Positions 16,266 to 24,397 are shown, counted from the first letter of the stretch. The stretch is DNA of 64,000 bases from Rubrobacter_D sp963840835 (GCA_963840835.1 CAWJAM010000001.1:62001-126000); one strand, 5' to 3'. A program made the numbers and translations. Notes: a model not told the origin generated them from the letters alone.

Positions 16266-16290
16266 GTTTACCCATAGGCGATCGGGGTAA
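16266..16290 (+). promoter_or_regulatory. SigB-like promoter upstream of the SRPBCC gene
   Basis: GTTTAC (16266-16271), 13-nt spacer, GGGTAA (16285-16290), close to the general-stress sigma consensus and 42 bp before the next ATG. Together with the neighbouring promoter it suggests that both genes belong to one stress regulon. Confidence 0.6.
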
Positions 16291-16332
16291 AGATTGCGTT
16301 CGGACGATTGTAACCAGAATAGGAGGACAGAG

Positions 16333-16935
16333 ATGCCGCAGCGGATTGATTCGAGCATAGAGGTAGGGGCTCCGGTCCAGCAGGTCTACGACTACTGGAA
16401 GACGCTGGAGAACCTGCCGCAGTTCATGAAGAACGTCGAGGAGGTACGCCCGACGGGTCCCGATACCACGCACTGGGTGATCAAGGGTCCCCTGGGCTAC
16501 AGGGTCGAGTTCGACGCCAAGACCACCCAGGACAAGCCGAACGAGGCACTCGGGTGGAACTCCGAGAACGGCGACGTGCAGACTTCGGGCCAGGTACGCT
16601 TTGAGGAGGTGTCGCCTGACCGTACCCGCGTCGAGGTCCAGATGAACTACTGGGATACGCCTGGTGGCGCACTTGGAGAGGCCGCCTCACGGGTGACGTC
16701 GGGTCCGAAGGCGAATCTGGAGCAGGACCTACGCAACTTCAGGGACATAATGGAGGGCACGGCGACCCCGGAGGATGTCCAGCAGCGCCCCGCGGCGGCC
16801 GACGTCCACAGCGGCGCCATCGCGTTCCTGACCTCGGGCACCGGCCTGCTCGTCGTGGGCGGAGGCCTTCTCCTCTGGCTCCTGCTACGCAGGCGCCGCT
16901 CCTCCCGTAAGTCCCGCATCATCTTCGAGTTCTAA
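16333..16935 (+). CDS. SRPBCC (START-like) domain protein with C-terminal membrane anchor
   Basis: 200 aa. The first 150 residues form a polyketide-cyclase/dehydrase-type SRPBCC domain: IDSSIEVGAPVQQVYDYWK, LPQFMKNVEEV, then the strand pattern ending in a long helix. Near 158-182 there is a hydrophobic segment (LTSGTGLLVVGGGLLLWLLL) followed by RRRRSSRKSR, a tail-anchor topology with the domain in the cytoplasm. ATG 16333 has SD AGGAGG. The ligand is unknown. A SigB-like promoter suggests a role in stress tolerance. Confidence 0.88.
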   Translation: MPQRIDSSIEVGAPVQQVYDYWKTLENLPQFMKNVEEVRPTGPDTTHWVIKGPLGYRVEFDAKTTQDKPNEALGWNSENGDVQTSGQVRFEEVSPDRTRVEVQMNYWDTPGGALGEAASRVTSGPKANLEQDLRNFRDIMEGTATPEDVQQRPAAADVHSGAIAFLTSGTGLLVVGGGLLLWLLLRRRRSSRKSRIIFEF

Positions 16936-16938
16936 TTC

Positions 16939-16975
16939 GAGAGGCGGGGTGGCCCGATGGGCCACCCCGCCTCTC
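16939..16975. terminator. Perfect 17-bp stem-loop after the SRPBCC gene
   Basis: GAGAGGCGGGGTGGCCC (16939-16955) pairs perfectly with 16959-16975 across a 3-nt loop. It starts 3 bp after the TAA stop. There is no T run, so it is either a strong transcript end/stabiliser or a bidirectional barrier. Confidence 0.75.
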
Positions 16976-17124
16976 TAGGCGTCAGGCATCAGGTTTCAGG
17001 GCCGGCGGCGCACCCGCAGGCCGGAAACGCGAAACAATTCATGAAGGGCTTATTCTATTCGATGAGAGCGAGAGAGATGCTCGAATAAACTTCCAGGTCG
17101 GAGGCGGCAACCGAAGCCTGCAAC

Positions 17125-17385
17125 CTATCTCTCAAGCGGTAAGTTTCCGAAGATCAAGACCTTCCGGTCGAGGTCGAAAAAGACTGTCTTGGCCAGCTTG
17201 AACAGTTCGATCTGTACCCTGATATCCTCTGCCGTTGGCCGCAGGATGTACTCTTCTGCGCCATTGTCCAAAATGAGTTGTATTGTGAAGGCTCCGGACT
17301 CCCCGCGGTCGTGCTCGGACCATGAGACCTGCGCGTCGGTGACCTGACGTACGCGTATCGTTTGCTCGGTGTGCTGCTCCGCCAC
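17125..17385 (-). CDS. Conserved-looking small protein, unknown function (86 aa)
   Basis: GTG start with SD AAGGGAG just upstream on the minus strand. The sequence has regular beta-strand character: FTIQLILDNGAEEYILRPT, then IELFKLAKTVFFDLDRKVLIF. No signal peptide, membrane segment or metal motif. It could be a small single-domain regulatory or PH-like protein, but I do not recognise a family. The next gene downstream on that strand is absent, and ppa lies divergent upstream by 80 bp in the same orientation. Confidence 0.65.
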   Translation of the reverse strand: MAEQHTEQTIRVRQVTDAQVSWSEHDRGESGAFTIQLILDNGAEEYILRPTAEDIRVQIELFKLAKTVFFDLDRKVLIFGNLPLER

Positions 17386-17465
17386 TTACGCTCCCTTCTT
17401 CCACGTGGTCGATTACTATGTTCGATGCTTCTTGCCCGCACCGGACACGTTCTAACCCGCCCGTA

Positions 17466-18023
17466 TCATTCCGCTTTCGCGTCCGGGGTGCGGCCCGCGA
17501 AGCGTTCGTCGTAGAGGCGCATGGCGTGCCTGACGGCGTCCCTGGCCTCCTGCGGGTCCGAGAAGTCGCCCACGTCCACCTCCTTGCCTTCCAGCACCTT
17601 GTAGTCCTGGAAAAAGCGACGGAGCTCGGCCAGCCGGTGCTCCGGCAGCTCGCCGTAGTGTTCGTAGGCGCTGTACTCCGGGTCGTCGAGGTGGACGCAG
17701 ATGATCTTCTCGTCGTTCTCGCCCTCGTCGACCATGTGCATCATTCCGATGGGGCGCGCCTCGAGGAGGCTAAGTGGCTGGACCGGCTCCTGCATCAGGA
17801 TCAGAACGTCGAGCGGGTCTTCGTCGTCGCCCAGGGTCCTTGGGATAAACCCGTAGTTGGTAGGGTAGATCACGGACGAGTACAGGATACGGTCGACCTT
17901 CAAGAGCCCCGTCTCCTTGTCCAGCTCGTACTTGACCTTCGAGCCTTTGGGGATCTCGATCAGGGCCGTGAACTCTTCCGGGGCCGCATCCCCGATCGGG
18001 ACATCGTGCCAGGGGTGGGGCAT
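17466..18023 (-). CDS. ppa: Inorganic pyrophosphatase
   Basis: 185 aa family-I soluble pyrophosphatase that hydrolyses PPi to drive biosynthesis. FTALIEIPKGSKVKYELDKE, YPTNYGFIPRTLGDDEDPLD (with the Mg2+-binding Asp cluster DEDPLDVL) and the downstream DEGENDEKII and FFQDYKVLEGK segments are diagnostic. ATG 18023 has SD AAAGGAG. It lies immediately downstream of the LCP gene in the same orientation, 43 bp apart. Confidence 0.96.
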   Translation of the reverse strand: MPHPWHDVPIGDAAPEEFTALIEIPKGSKVKYELDKETGLLKVDRILYSSVIYPTNYGFIPRTLGDDEDPLDVLILMQEPVQPLSLLEARPIGMMHMVDEGENDEKIICVHLDDPEYSAYEHYGELPEHRLAELRRFFQDYKVLEGKEVDVGDFSDPQEARDAVRHAMRLYDERFAGRTPDAKAE

Positions 18024-18066
18024 CTTGGGGCTCCTTTCGGAGATTGAGTGCGTTCTCGGGGCTGGT

Positions 18067-19224
18067 CTACTCGCGGAAGTCTTGCAGGATGGCCTCGTTG
18101 GCGTCTTTTTCTGGCATCAGGACCTGCGAGCCGTCGTCCAGCACGGTAGGGTAGCCTTGCAACTCGAAGCTGGTCATCTTGCCGTCTCTTCCGTTCAGCA
18201 CCAGCCCCCTGGCCAGCGGTACCACCTGCCAGACCCCGAGGTCTGTGCCGACGTTGTCGTTTGTGGCCTTGACGATCCCGGGCAGCTTGGTCACGGTGTT
18301 CCACCGGAACGCCTGCCGGCGCAGCGCGCCCAGCAGCTTCTGCTGGTGGTCAATCCGGTCCAGGTCGGCCCGGGGCGTCCCCCTGTAGCGCGCGTAGAAC
18401 AGTGCCTTGCGCCCGCCGAGCCTCTGCACGCCCTCACCCATGTGCCACTTCTCGGGGAACACCCCGTGCCCGACGTCTACCTTGACCCCGCCTATGACGT
18501 CTATGACCTCCTCGAAGCCCTCGAAATCGACGACGACGTAGTTGTCTACCTCGACGCCCGTGAGCCCCTCCATCACCGCCCCGGCCTGGTCGACGCCCCC
18601 GTGGGCGTAGGCGGCGTTGATCTTGTCTTCCACCCCAGGTTCGATCTCGACGTAGAGGTCGCGCGGGACGGAGAGCAGCTTGACCATCCCCGTGGCCGGT
18701 GTTACCCGAACGAGCATCATCGTGTCCGAGCGGGAGGACTCGCCCTCGGCCGCGCCGGCCCTCTTGTCTACACCCAGAACGAGCACATCGAGGGGCTCGT
18801 CGGACGCTTTGTCGAGCTGCTGCTGGGCCGCTTTTTGCTCGGCCCGGCGGGCCGCTTCGCGGGCGTCTTTGTCGCGAGAGTCTCCGTCGCGAGCGCCTTC
18901 GTCGGTCGTCGATTCCTGGCTGTATTGGTGGGACGCCAGCACGTCCTCGGTCGTCTCCTCCGGCACCGGAGTGGTCTCCTCGGGCACGGGCGACGATGAT
19001 TCCTCCAACTTGGAGGACTCAGCACCGGAGGATTCGACATTCCCCGTGCCTTGCGCGGAGTTCTGCGGGTCGATGCGGTCGGACTTGAGCAGGGCCGCGG
19101 CCTGCGTCCCGATGCCGAAGAAAAGGACGCCCAGAACGACCACGGCCACAAACCGTCTCCTCCGGTACCGCGCACGCCTACGCCGGTAGCGTTCCGAACG
19201 CGATAATTCGTTCGACCTCTGCAA
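18067..19224 (-). CDS. LytR-CpsA-Psr (LCP) family cell-wall glycopolymer ligase
   Basis: About 385 aa type-II membrane protein. An Arg-rich cytoplasmic start (RYRRRRARYRRRR) leads to one TM helix (FVAVVVLGVLFFGIGTQA), then a Ser/Glu/Thr-rich linker and the LCP domain: DVLVLGVDKR, RSDTMMLVRVTP, LLSVPRDLYVEIEPG, KINAAYAHGG, YVVVDFEGFEEVIDVIGG and YARYRG-type segments with the pyrophosphate-binding Arg/Asp residues. LCP enzymes attach teichoic-acid-like or arabinogalactan polymers to peptidoglycan. TTG 19224 follows GGGGGAT; TTG 19251 is a longer alternative. The 5' part is overlapped by the run-on HAD frame. Confidence 0.9.
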   Translation of the reverse strand: MQRSNELSRSERYRRRRARYRRRRFVAVVVLGVLFFGIGTQAAALLKSDRIDPQNSAQGTGNVESSGAESSKLEESSSPVPEETTPVPEETTEDVLASHQYSQESTTDEGARDGDSRDKDAREAARRAEQKAAQQQLDKASDEPLDVLVLGVDKRAGAAEGESSRSDTMMLVRVTPATGMVKLLSVPRDLYVEIEPGVEDKINAAYAHGGVDQAGAVMEGLTGVEVDNYVVVDFEGFEEVIDVIGGVKVDVGHGVFPEKWHMGEGVQRLGGRKALFYARYRGTPRADLDRIDHQQKLLGALRRQAFRWNTVTKLPGIVKATNDNVGTDLGVWQVVPLARGLVLNGRDGKMTSFELQGYPTVLDDGSQVLMPEKDANEAILQDFRE

Positions 19225-20234
19225 AATCCCCCACTGTTGACCGTGTGGCAAAAGTATGCCACCACTTGAAACCCGACGACCGTTACCGGATTGTAAACAT
19301 CTATCGACGATGCGTCCACACTAGCGCGCCTGCTTCGCAGTCTTGTCGGCATGCTCAGCCCTTGCGGGCTTCGCTTGTCGAGGCGACGCCGTGCACGCGG
19401 TGGCTTGTGCGCGCGTCCGGTCTTCCTGGTTACGTGCTGCTCTTTCTCTGCGCGGCCAGGGGTTTGTCCTTTCGGAGTTTCGCTGTAGTTGGAGATTACG
19501 CGCCGTACAGCGGCTGGCAGATCGCGCGGGTCGTCTACCACCGTGCAGCGGTCCAGTAGGTCGGAGTCGCTGAACTTCTGGCGGGTGAGATCGGTGGTCA
19601 CGGCGATGACCTCCATGCCGGCGGCGAGCCCGGCTACGGCCCCGGCGGGGGAGTCCTCGAAGATCAAACACTGCCCAGGCTCGACCCCTAGTTCGCGCGC
19701 CACGAGCAAGTCTATCTCGGGGTCAGGCTTGCCGTGCTCGACGTCGTCGCGGGTCGCCACCACGTCGAAGTCGTCCCCCAAGCCCAGGATGCCGAGCACG
19801 CGCTGAGCCTGCCCGAGGTGGGACATCGTGGCGAGACCCGTCGGGTAGCCGAGGCGCCTGATCTCGTGCAGCAGGGCTATGTTGTGCGGGTAGCGCTGGG
19901 CCTCGACGAGGTCGCGGTCGGCCAGGAGTTCTTCGTAGACGCGCAGCCTGATCTGAACGTAGGCCTGCCACGGGGCCTTTGCCCCGAACTCCGCCATGCG
20001 GACTGCGGCCGCCTCCTCTAGCCCGAAGCGCCCGAGGAGCGCCGTGGCGACCTCGTGGCGCGAGCGGCCGACGTAGTCCTTGAAGGCTTCGACAACTTCC
20101 GCCTCGGACAGCGTGGGGCGCAGTTCTCTGGCGGCGCGGGCGTAGGAGAGGGCCTTCAGCTCCTCCGTCTCGACCAGCGTGCCGTCGAGGTCGAAGATTA
20201 CGGCCTGGATCACGCGTCCCTCGTTCCTGGACAT
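18768..20234 (-). CDS. HAD-IA phosphatase/phosphoglucomutase-like protein with missing stop
   Basis: The first 248 residues form a complete HAD-IA protein: nucleophile motif FDLDGTLVETE (Asp15, Asp17), motif III HGKPDPE (Lys169) and motif IV IFEDSPAGAVAGLAAGM. They resemble beta-phosphoglucomutase-like sugar-phosphate phosphatases. No stop codon follows the domain: the frame runs through intergenic repeat DNA (array unit at 19321-19380 becomes residues about 285-305) and through the 5' part of the LCP gene in another frame, to a stop at 18768. About 240 residues are therefore junk-like (Arg/Pro/Ser-rich). A real stop near 19490 was probably lost. ATG 20234 directly follows the upstream TAA. 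Confidence 0.75.
   Translation of the reverse strand: MSRNEGRVIQAVIFDLDGTLVETEELKALSYARAARELRPTLSEAEVVEAFKDYVGRSRHEVATALLGRFGLEEAAAVRMAEFGAKAPWQAYVQIRLRVYEELLADRDLVEAQRYPHNIALLHEIRRLGYPTGLATMSHLGQAQRVLGILGLGDDFDVVATRDDVEHGKPDPEIDLLVARELGVEPGQCLIFEDSPAGAVAGLAAGMEVIAVTTDLTRQKFSDSDLLDRCTVVDDPRDLPAAVRRVISNYSETPKGQTPGRAEKEQHVTRKTGRAHKPPRARRRLDKRSPQGLSMPTRLRSRRASVDASSIDVYNPVTVVGFQVVAYFCHTVNSGGFCRGRTNYRVRNATGVGVRGTGGDGLWPWSFWASFSSASGRRPRPCSSPTASTRRTPRKARGMSNPPVLSPPSWRNHRRPCPRRPLRCRRRRPRTCWRPTNTARNRRPTKALATETLATKTPAKRPAGPSKKRPSSSSTKRPTSPSMCSFWV
19321..19380 (-). repeat. Variable-arm hairpin array (2 units) translated by the HAD frame
   Basis: On the minus strand the units read GACAAGCGAAGCCCGC-AAGGGC and GACAAGACTGCGAAGCAGGC with the usual GC-rich palindromic centres (GCCCGCAAGGGC, CTGCGAAGCAG) and GCATGCC/GCGCGCT edges. 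It lies in the HAD-LCP gap and is open in the HAD frame. Confidence 0.8.
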
Positions 20235-20525
20235 TTACGGGCTCTCTTCGGGTTTGGTCTCCCCGATCTCCAGGTACAGGACACCCCCGAGATCCAACCA
20301 GTACCGTGCCTGCCCCTCGCCCTGGTGGGCGACGCGGATGAGGACGCCCTCGCACGCGGCACAACGCACGATGGTCCCCATGCCGTGCGCGTAGACCATG
20401 GTCGCCCCCAGCGGCCCGCTCGCGCCGCAGTGCGCGCAGGCGGCCCTGGCAGTGGTCATCTCGAAGGTGAAGACCTCCCCAAGGATGCCCCCTGCGGCGT
20501 TTCCGTCCAGCCTCTGTTCGTCCAT
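20235..20525 (-). CDS. DUF6510-type small zinc-ribbon protein
   Basis: 96 aa. CAHCG near residue 30 and CAAC near 57 form a two-knuckle zinc site; the rest reads as a compact domain (ARYWLDLGGVLYLEIG). I recall this DUF6510 family lying next to ferredoxin-reductase and sulfite-oxidase-like genes in actinobacteria, as here; the role is unknown, perhaps in redox-partner assembly. It begins 3 bp after the reductase stop and ends one base before the HAD start, so the genes are tightly coupled. Confidence 0.8.
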   Translation of the reverse strand: MDEQRLDGNAAGGILGEVFTFEMTTARAACAHCGASGPLGATMVYAHGMGTIVRCAACEGVLIRVAHQGEGQARYWLDLGGVLYLEIGETKPEESP

Positions 20526-20527
20526 CT

Positions 20528-21274
20528 CTATCCTCCCGTTGGCCCGAAGCGTTCGGTCTTGACGCGCGCCGGGTCGTGGCCAAGCCCGACCAGCGCCGTC
20601 GCGGCGGCCTCGACCAGCGGGGTGGGCCCGCAGACGAAAGCCAGGGGTCGTTCTTCGGGCGAGAAAGTGATCTCCCCGAGCATCGTTTCGTCGATCCTGC
20701 GGTCGTAACCCTCCCAGCCAGGCGGCGTCGAGCGGGTGAGCGTGAGAAACACTTCCAGCGTCTCTTCGCCGGCGGCGAGGTCTTCCAGCTCTTCACGGAA
20801 GATGACCTCCTCGTAGGACCTCGAGGAGTAGAGCAGGCGTACCCGGGCGTCGCCGCCTGCCGCCCTGCGGTGCCTGACCATCGCCATGAGCGGCGCTATC
20901 CCTGACCCTCCTGCCACGAGGAGCAAGGGGCTCTCGTCTCCCGCTTCCCAGACGAACCAGCCCCCGATCGGACCCCGCAACTCCAGCCGGTCGCCTGCTC
21001 GCAGCTCGTCGGTCAGGTAGGGAGATACCTCTCCGTCGTCGAGGCGCTCGATGAGGAGCTCGACACTGGCATCTTCCGGCGCCGAGGCTATGGAGTAACT
21101 CCTCTGCGCCTGGTAGCCGTCCTCCGCCGTAAGCCTGACGTCGACGTGCTGGCCGGCCCTGTGCCCCTCCCAGCCGGGCACCTCCAGGAACAGGCTCTTC
21201 GTACGGGGCGTGACGGGGCCGGTCTCGACGACCTCGCCGATTCGCCAGGCGAGCCTGGGTGGGATGCCGACCAC
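20528..21274 (-). CDS. Ferredoxin reductase-like FAD/NAD(P)H oxidoreductase
   Basis: 248 aa FNR-family protein. RSYSIAS near residue 75 is the FAD-binding RxYS motif; LLLVAGGSGIAPLMAM is the NAD(P) pyrophosphate loop; FVCGPTPLVEA is the C-terminal nucleotide motif. GTG 21274 overlaps the end of the upstream oxidoreductase gene and is preferred to an upstream in-frame start that would run further into that gene. No 2Fe-2S motif is present, so electrons would pass to a separate partner, perhaps the adjacent molybdopterin enzyme (inference from context). Confidence 0.9.
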   Translation of the reverse strand: MVGIPPRLAWRIGEVVETGPVTPRTKSLFLEVPGWEGHRAGQHVDVRLTAEDGYQAQRSYSIASAPEDASVELLIERLDDGEVSPYLTDELRAGDRLELRGPIGGWFVWEAGDESPLLLVAGGSGIAPLMAMVRHRRAAGGDARVRLLYSSRSYEEVIFREELEDLAAGEETLEVFLTLTRSTPPGWEGYDRRIDETMLGEITFSPEERPLAFVCGPTPLVEAAATALVGLGHDPARVKTERFGPTGG

Positions 21275-21275
21275 C

Positions 21276-21890
21276 CTAATCGCCCCAGTAGCGCTGCTCG
21301 CGCCAGGGATCGCCCTGGTTGTGGTAGCCAAGAGACTCCCAGAAACCAGGCTCGTCCTCCTCTGTGAGCCTCAAGCCCCTTACCCACTTGGCGCTCTTCC
21401 AGAGGTAGAGGTGGGGGACGAGCAGGCGCGCCGGGCCGCCGTGCTCCGCCGAGAGCGGCTCTCCCTCGTAGGTGTGGGCGACCCAGGCCCTGCCCCCCGT
21501 GACCTCTTCCAGCGGGAGGTTCGTCGTGTAGCCCCCGTCGCAAAAGGCGAGCACGTACCCCGCCGCTGTATCTACCCCTTCGAGCAGGGTGTCCACGGAG
21601 ACGCCTTCCCAGGTCGTGTCCAGCTTGGACCACTTGGTGACGCAGTGGATGTCGCGTGTGATCTCCTCCGACGGCAAAGTCAGAAACTCTCCCCAGGACC
21701 ACGCCCTCGGCTCGTCGACCTCGCCCTCGACCGAGAACCTCCACTCCGAGAGCGGCGTGCGCGGGGTGGGACCCGCCGAGAGAACGGGAAAGCCTTCCAC
21801 AAGGTACTGGCCCGGCGGCACGCGCCCGGAGGCTTCCTCCGGCTGTCGCCGGCGTCCGCGGAAACCGCGGGAGATGAACCCTCTGCCCAT
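21276..21890 (-). CDS. Sulfite oxidase-like molybdopterin oxidoreductase
   Basis: 204 aa single-domain protein of the oxidoreductase molybdopterin-binding family. DIHCVTKWSKLDTTWEG contains the molybdenum-ligating Cys; WRFSVEGEVDEP and GGPARLLVPHLYLWKSAKWV are further family segments. The N-terminus is Arg-rich (SRGFRGRRRQP) without an evident TM or Tat motif, so it may be cytosolic, unlike MsrP. It forms a three-gene unit with the ferredoxin reductase and DUF6510 protein. The substrate is unknown. Confidence 0.9.
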   Translation of the reverse strand: MGRGFISRGFRGRRRQPEEASGRVPPGQYLVEGFPVLSAGPTPRTPLSEWRFSVEGEVDEPRAWSWGEFLTLPSEEITRDIHCVTKWSKLDTTWEGVSVDTLLEGVDTAAGYVLAFCDGGYTTNLPLEEVTGGRAWVAHTYEGEPLSAEHGGPARLLVPHLYLWKSAKWVRGLRLTEEDEPGFWESLGYHNQGDPWREQRYWGD

Positions 21891-21956
21891 TAATTCTCCT
21901 CCTTCATGGTCTGGACCTCTGGTGCGGGATCTCTCTGGACGGTGCGGGCGGCTGGT

Positions 21957-22655
21957 TCAAGTGCCTTTCACCGGCCCCGCACCGTTCGTGACCCTCGAAT
22001 AAGCCACCGACGTTGTTAGGGCAGCCATCGGTATGGCCAGCGCCGCGACGATCGAGCCTCCGACCCACTCCCCCCAGGTATGAGATCCCGTGATCGAGCC
22101 CGCCACCAGCGCGCCCGCATGGATGACCACCTGCTCCGAGACGTAGGCGAGGGTGGCCGTCCCGAGCACGAACCAAAAGTGTCCCCGCACCAGCGCGCTG
22201 CTGCGCTTGAGGGACCCAACAGATCCCATATCCTCCTTGCAGATCACTGGTATAGACAGCGACCAGCGTGTGTAAAGCCACGCCCCTGGGACCACAAGCA
22301 ACACCGTTGCCGCGCTCGCGAGCGAGACGGTGATCAGCGCGGCCACGAGGACGCGCGGTACGAAGGAAGCCGCTTCGAACAACCTTGCAAGCCTGCTACG
22401 CGATGCGATGAGATCCTTCTCACGCTCGTAGTCGGTTGTAAGCTCCTCGGCGTAGGCCAGGTAGAGGTAGTAAGCGAAAGCGGCGGCCAAATATGTCAGG
22501 AGTCGGTCCAGCAGGAGCCGATCCGCGATAAGGTAGGCAGGAGCTTCCGCAAGAGCGCCGAGCACAGCCCCGGGTACTATCACTGCCGACGGGTAGCGGC
22601 GGATGATCGCGAAGGCTTCGCGCCACACGCCTGAGATGGAGTTCTGCTCGCCCAT
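21957..22655 (-). CDS. Multi-pass membrane protein, unknown function
   Basis: 232 aa with about five or six hydrophobic segments (e.g. AVIVPGAVLGALAEAPAYL, LLTYLAAAFAYYLYLAY, VLVAALITVSLASAATVLLVV, FVLGTATLAYVSEQVVIHAGAL). The pattern WREAFAIIRRYPS at the start and PGAWLYTRWSLSIPVICKE resemble the YciC/glycerophosphodiester-phosphodiesterase membrane-domain group. ATG 22655 is chosen for its SD AGAGGGG; an upstream start at 22691 lacks one. It lies 66 bp upstream of the molybdopterin gene and may be transcribed with it. Confidence 0.75.
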   Translation of the reverse strand: MGEQNSISGVWREAFAIIRRYPSAVIVPGAVLGALAEAPAYLIADRLLLDRLLTYLAAAFAYYLYLAYAEELTTDYEREKDLIASRSRLARLFEAASFVPRVLVAALITVSLASAATVLLVVPGAWLYTRWSLSIPVICKEDMGSVGSLKRSSALVRGHFWFVLGTATLAYVSEQVVIHAGALVAGSITGSHTWGEWVGGSIVAALAIPMAALTTSVAYSRVTNGAGPVKGT

Positions 22656-22785
22656 TGGCCCCTCTTCTGGGTCTTCGCACATCCTCAACACCTTAACAGC
22701 CTACCAGCCCCTACCTACGTAGCGTCGTGAGCCCTACACTGCTCCGTCGGCGTATTGGGGACGTCCTCTCATCAGCACGCTGCCA

Positions 22786-22815
22786 AAGCCCCCCTGGCCA
22801 TCGCGCCGGGGGCTT
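22786..22815 (-). terminator. Stem-loop terminator of the tRNA-Leu transcript
   Basis: AAGCCCCC pairs with GGGGGCTT (arms about 22786-22794 and 22807-22815). It lies 50 bp beyond the 3' end of the tRNA in its direction of transcription, followed on that strand by TTTGG. The T run is short. Confidence 0.55.
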
Positions 22816-22864
22816 GCCTTGTTCGATAGAGTTCAACGTGCTTTTGCAGAGGAGTTATTGCGAG

Positions 22865-22948
22865 TGCCGGAGGTGGGACTCGAACCCACACTCCCCGAAG
22901 GGAACCGGATTTTGAGTCCGGCGCGTCTACCAATTCCGCCACTCCGGC
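22865..22948 (-). tRNA. tRNA-Leu (anticodon CAA)
   Basis: 84-nt tRNA on the minus strand. The acceptor stem GCCGGAG pairs with CTCCGGC plus discriminator A. The D arm GGCGGAATTGGTAGACGC, anticodon loop CTCAAAA (anticodon CAA, decoding UUG), a long variable arm (TTCCCTTCGGGGAG region) and the T arm GGTTCGAGTCC are all present. The long variable arm is as expected for class-II tRNA-Leu. CCA is not encoded. Confidence 0.96.
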
Positions 22949-22963
22949 ACGGAGGACCGCCAC

Positions 22964-22969
22964 ATTATA
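22964..22969 (-). promoter_or_regulatory. Extended -10 element of the tRNA-Leu promoter
   Basis: On the minus strand TGGTATAAT reads as a perfect extended -10 (TGn plus TATAAT), 15 bp upstream of the tRNA 5' end. No convincing -35 is seen at the usual distance. Confidence 0.6.
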
Positions 22970-23029
22970 CCAATGTAGTCAGCCCCTTCGGCGCGCAGGG
23001 CGAGCTCGCTTGACACAAGGGTGCACAAC

Positions 23030-23059
23030 TTGACAAGTGGGCGCATAACTATTCATACT
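23030..23059 (+). promoter_or_regulatory. Promoter of the liv operon
   Basis: Perfect -35 TTGACA (23030-23035), 18-nt spacer, CATACT (23054-23059). A second TTGACA at 23010-23015 lies exactly 20 bp upstream without an obvious -10 partner. The transcript would have a leader of about 70 nt before TTG 23134. Confidence 0.7.
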
Positions 23060-23133
23060 GCCTGCCGCAAAGGGGTTTATTGCAGTCAATCGGGGGGCGG
23101 GTCGTTGTCGTGATCCGGAGACGAGGAGGAGCA

Positions 23134-24397
23134 TTGAGGAGAGTACGTCGCGGGGCGAGTCTCGTGGTATTGGGGGCGGTATCGGCGCTGATCGCCATCG
23201 GGTGCGGTGGCGATGGTGGCGGTGGCGGTGGGGGCGGTGGCGAAGGCCTCACCGCCAAGATAGTCAGCGACCTGCCGCGGCAGGGGGCGAACAGGGCACA
23301 GACCACGACCATGGTCAATGCTATAGAGCTGGCGATCGAGCAACGGAATGGCAAGGCCGGGGACATAAAGATCGAGTACGAGTCGCTGGATGATGCCACG
23401 GCTCAGGCTGGCGCCTGGGATGAGGCCAAGTGTGGCGAGAACGCCCAGAAGGCCGCCCAGGATGAGGAGATCATCGGTTGGATCGGGCCGTTCAACTCAG
23501 GCTGTGCGGCGGTTCAGATCCCGATCCTCAACGAAGCCGGGCTAGCCATGATCAGCCCCGCCAACACCTACATCGGCCTGACCAAGCCTAGCCCCGATCC
23601 GTCCGAACCGGATCAATACTACCCCACGGGTCAGCGCAACTACACCCGCGTGATCGTGGCCGACGACGAGCAAGGCCAGGCTGGAGCTCTCCTGATGGAA
23701 GAAGAGGGCTTCGAGTCGGTCTACATCCTCGATGACAAGCAGGTCTATGGTGTGGGTCTTGCCGACCAGTTCGAGGACAGTGCGAAGGAGCTCGGCATCG
23801 AGGTCCTCGGGCGCGAGGGGATAGATTCCAAGGCCCCGAACTACCGCTCGCTGATGAATCAGATCAAGCAGACCGATCCTGACGCCATTTACTTCGGTGG
23901 AATCATCGAGCAAAACTCTGCCCAGGTCATAAAGGACAAGGTGGGCGCCGGGATGAGCAACGAGGACGTCGCCTTTATCGGGCCTGATGGCATCTTCTTG
24001 GACACACTTCTCACCCAGGCTGGAGACGACGCCGAGGGTGTCTGGGTGACCTTCGGAGGTCTACCCGAGAGCGAGCTCTCCGCCGAGGGCCAGGAGTTTA
24101 TCGAGGCGTACGAGTCCAACGTACGACGACGAGGTACAGCCCTACACCGCCTACGCCTACGAGGCGGCCAACGTGATGCTCGACGCCATCGAGCGGGCCT
24201 CTGAGGAGGCTGGCGGCGAGGTCCCCGACCGCGAGGCGGTGCTCGAGCAGGTCTTCGCTACCGAGGACTACGAGGGTGTGCTCGGCACCTGGAGCTTCGA
24301 CGAGGACGGCGACACGACCCTCACTGAGCTTTCCATCAATCGGGTCGTGAATGGCGAGTTCAAGTATCAGCGCACTATCGACGCTGGCGACATGTAG
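23134..24397 (+). pseudogene. livK: Branched-chain amino acid ABC transporter substrate-binding protein, frameshifted
   Basis: Periplasmic-binding-type lipoprotein of the Leu/Ile/Val family. TTG 23134 follows SD GAGGAGGA; the signal peptide VVLGAVSALIAIGC ends in a lipobox, followed by a Gly-rich linker. The mature domain (IVSDLPRQGANRAQTTTMVNA onwards) is intact up to FIEAYESN near 24120. There one extra base (within CCAACGTAC) moves the frame; the natural C-terminus continues in the next frame as YDDEVQPYTAYAYEAANVML to TAG 24395-24397. Removing one C would restore ESKYDDEV. As read the protein loses its last 90 residues, yet the rest of the operon is intact, so an assembly error is possible. 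Confidence 0.85.

Noticed and set aside
23010..23035. Double TTGACA as a regulator-binding direct repeat
   Set aside because: The TTGACA words resemble a -35 and also the CTGACAAG repeat words common in this genome; there is no further evidence for an operator.
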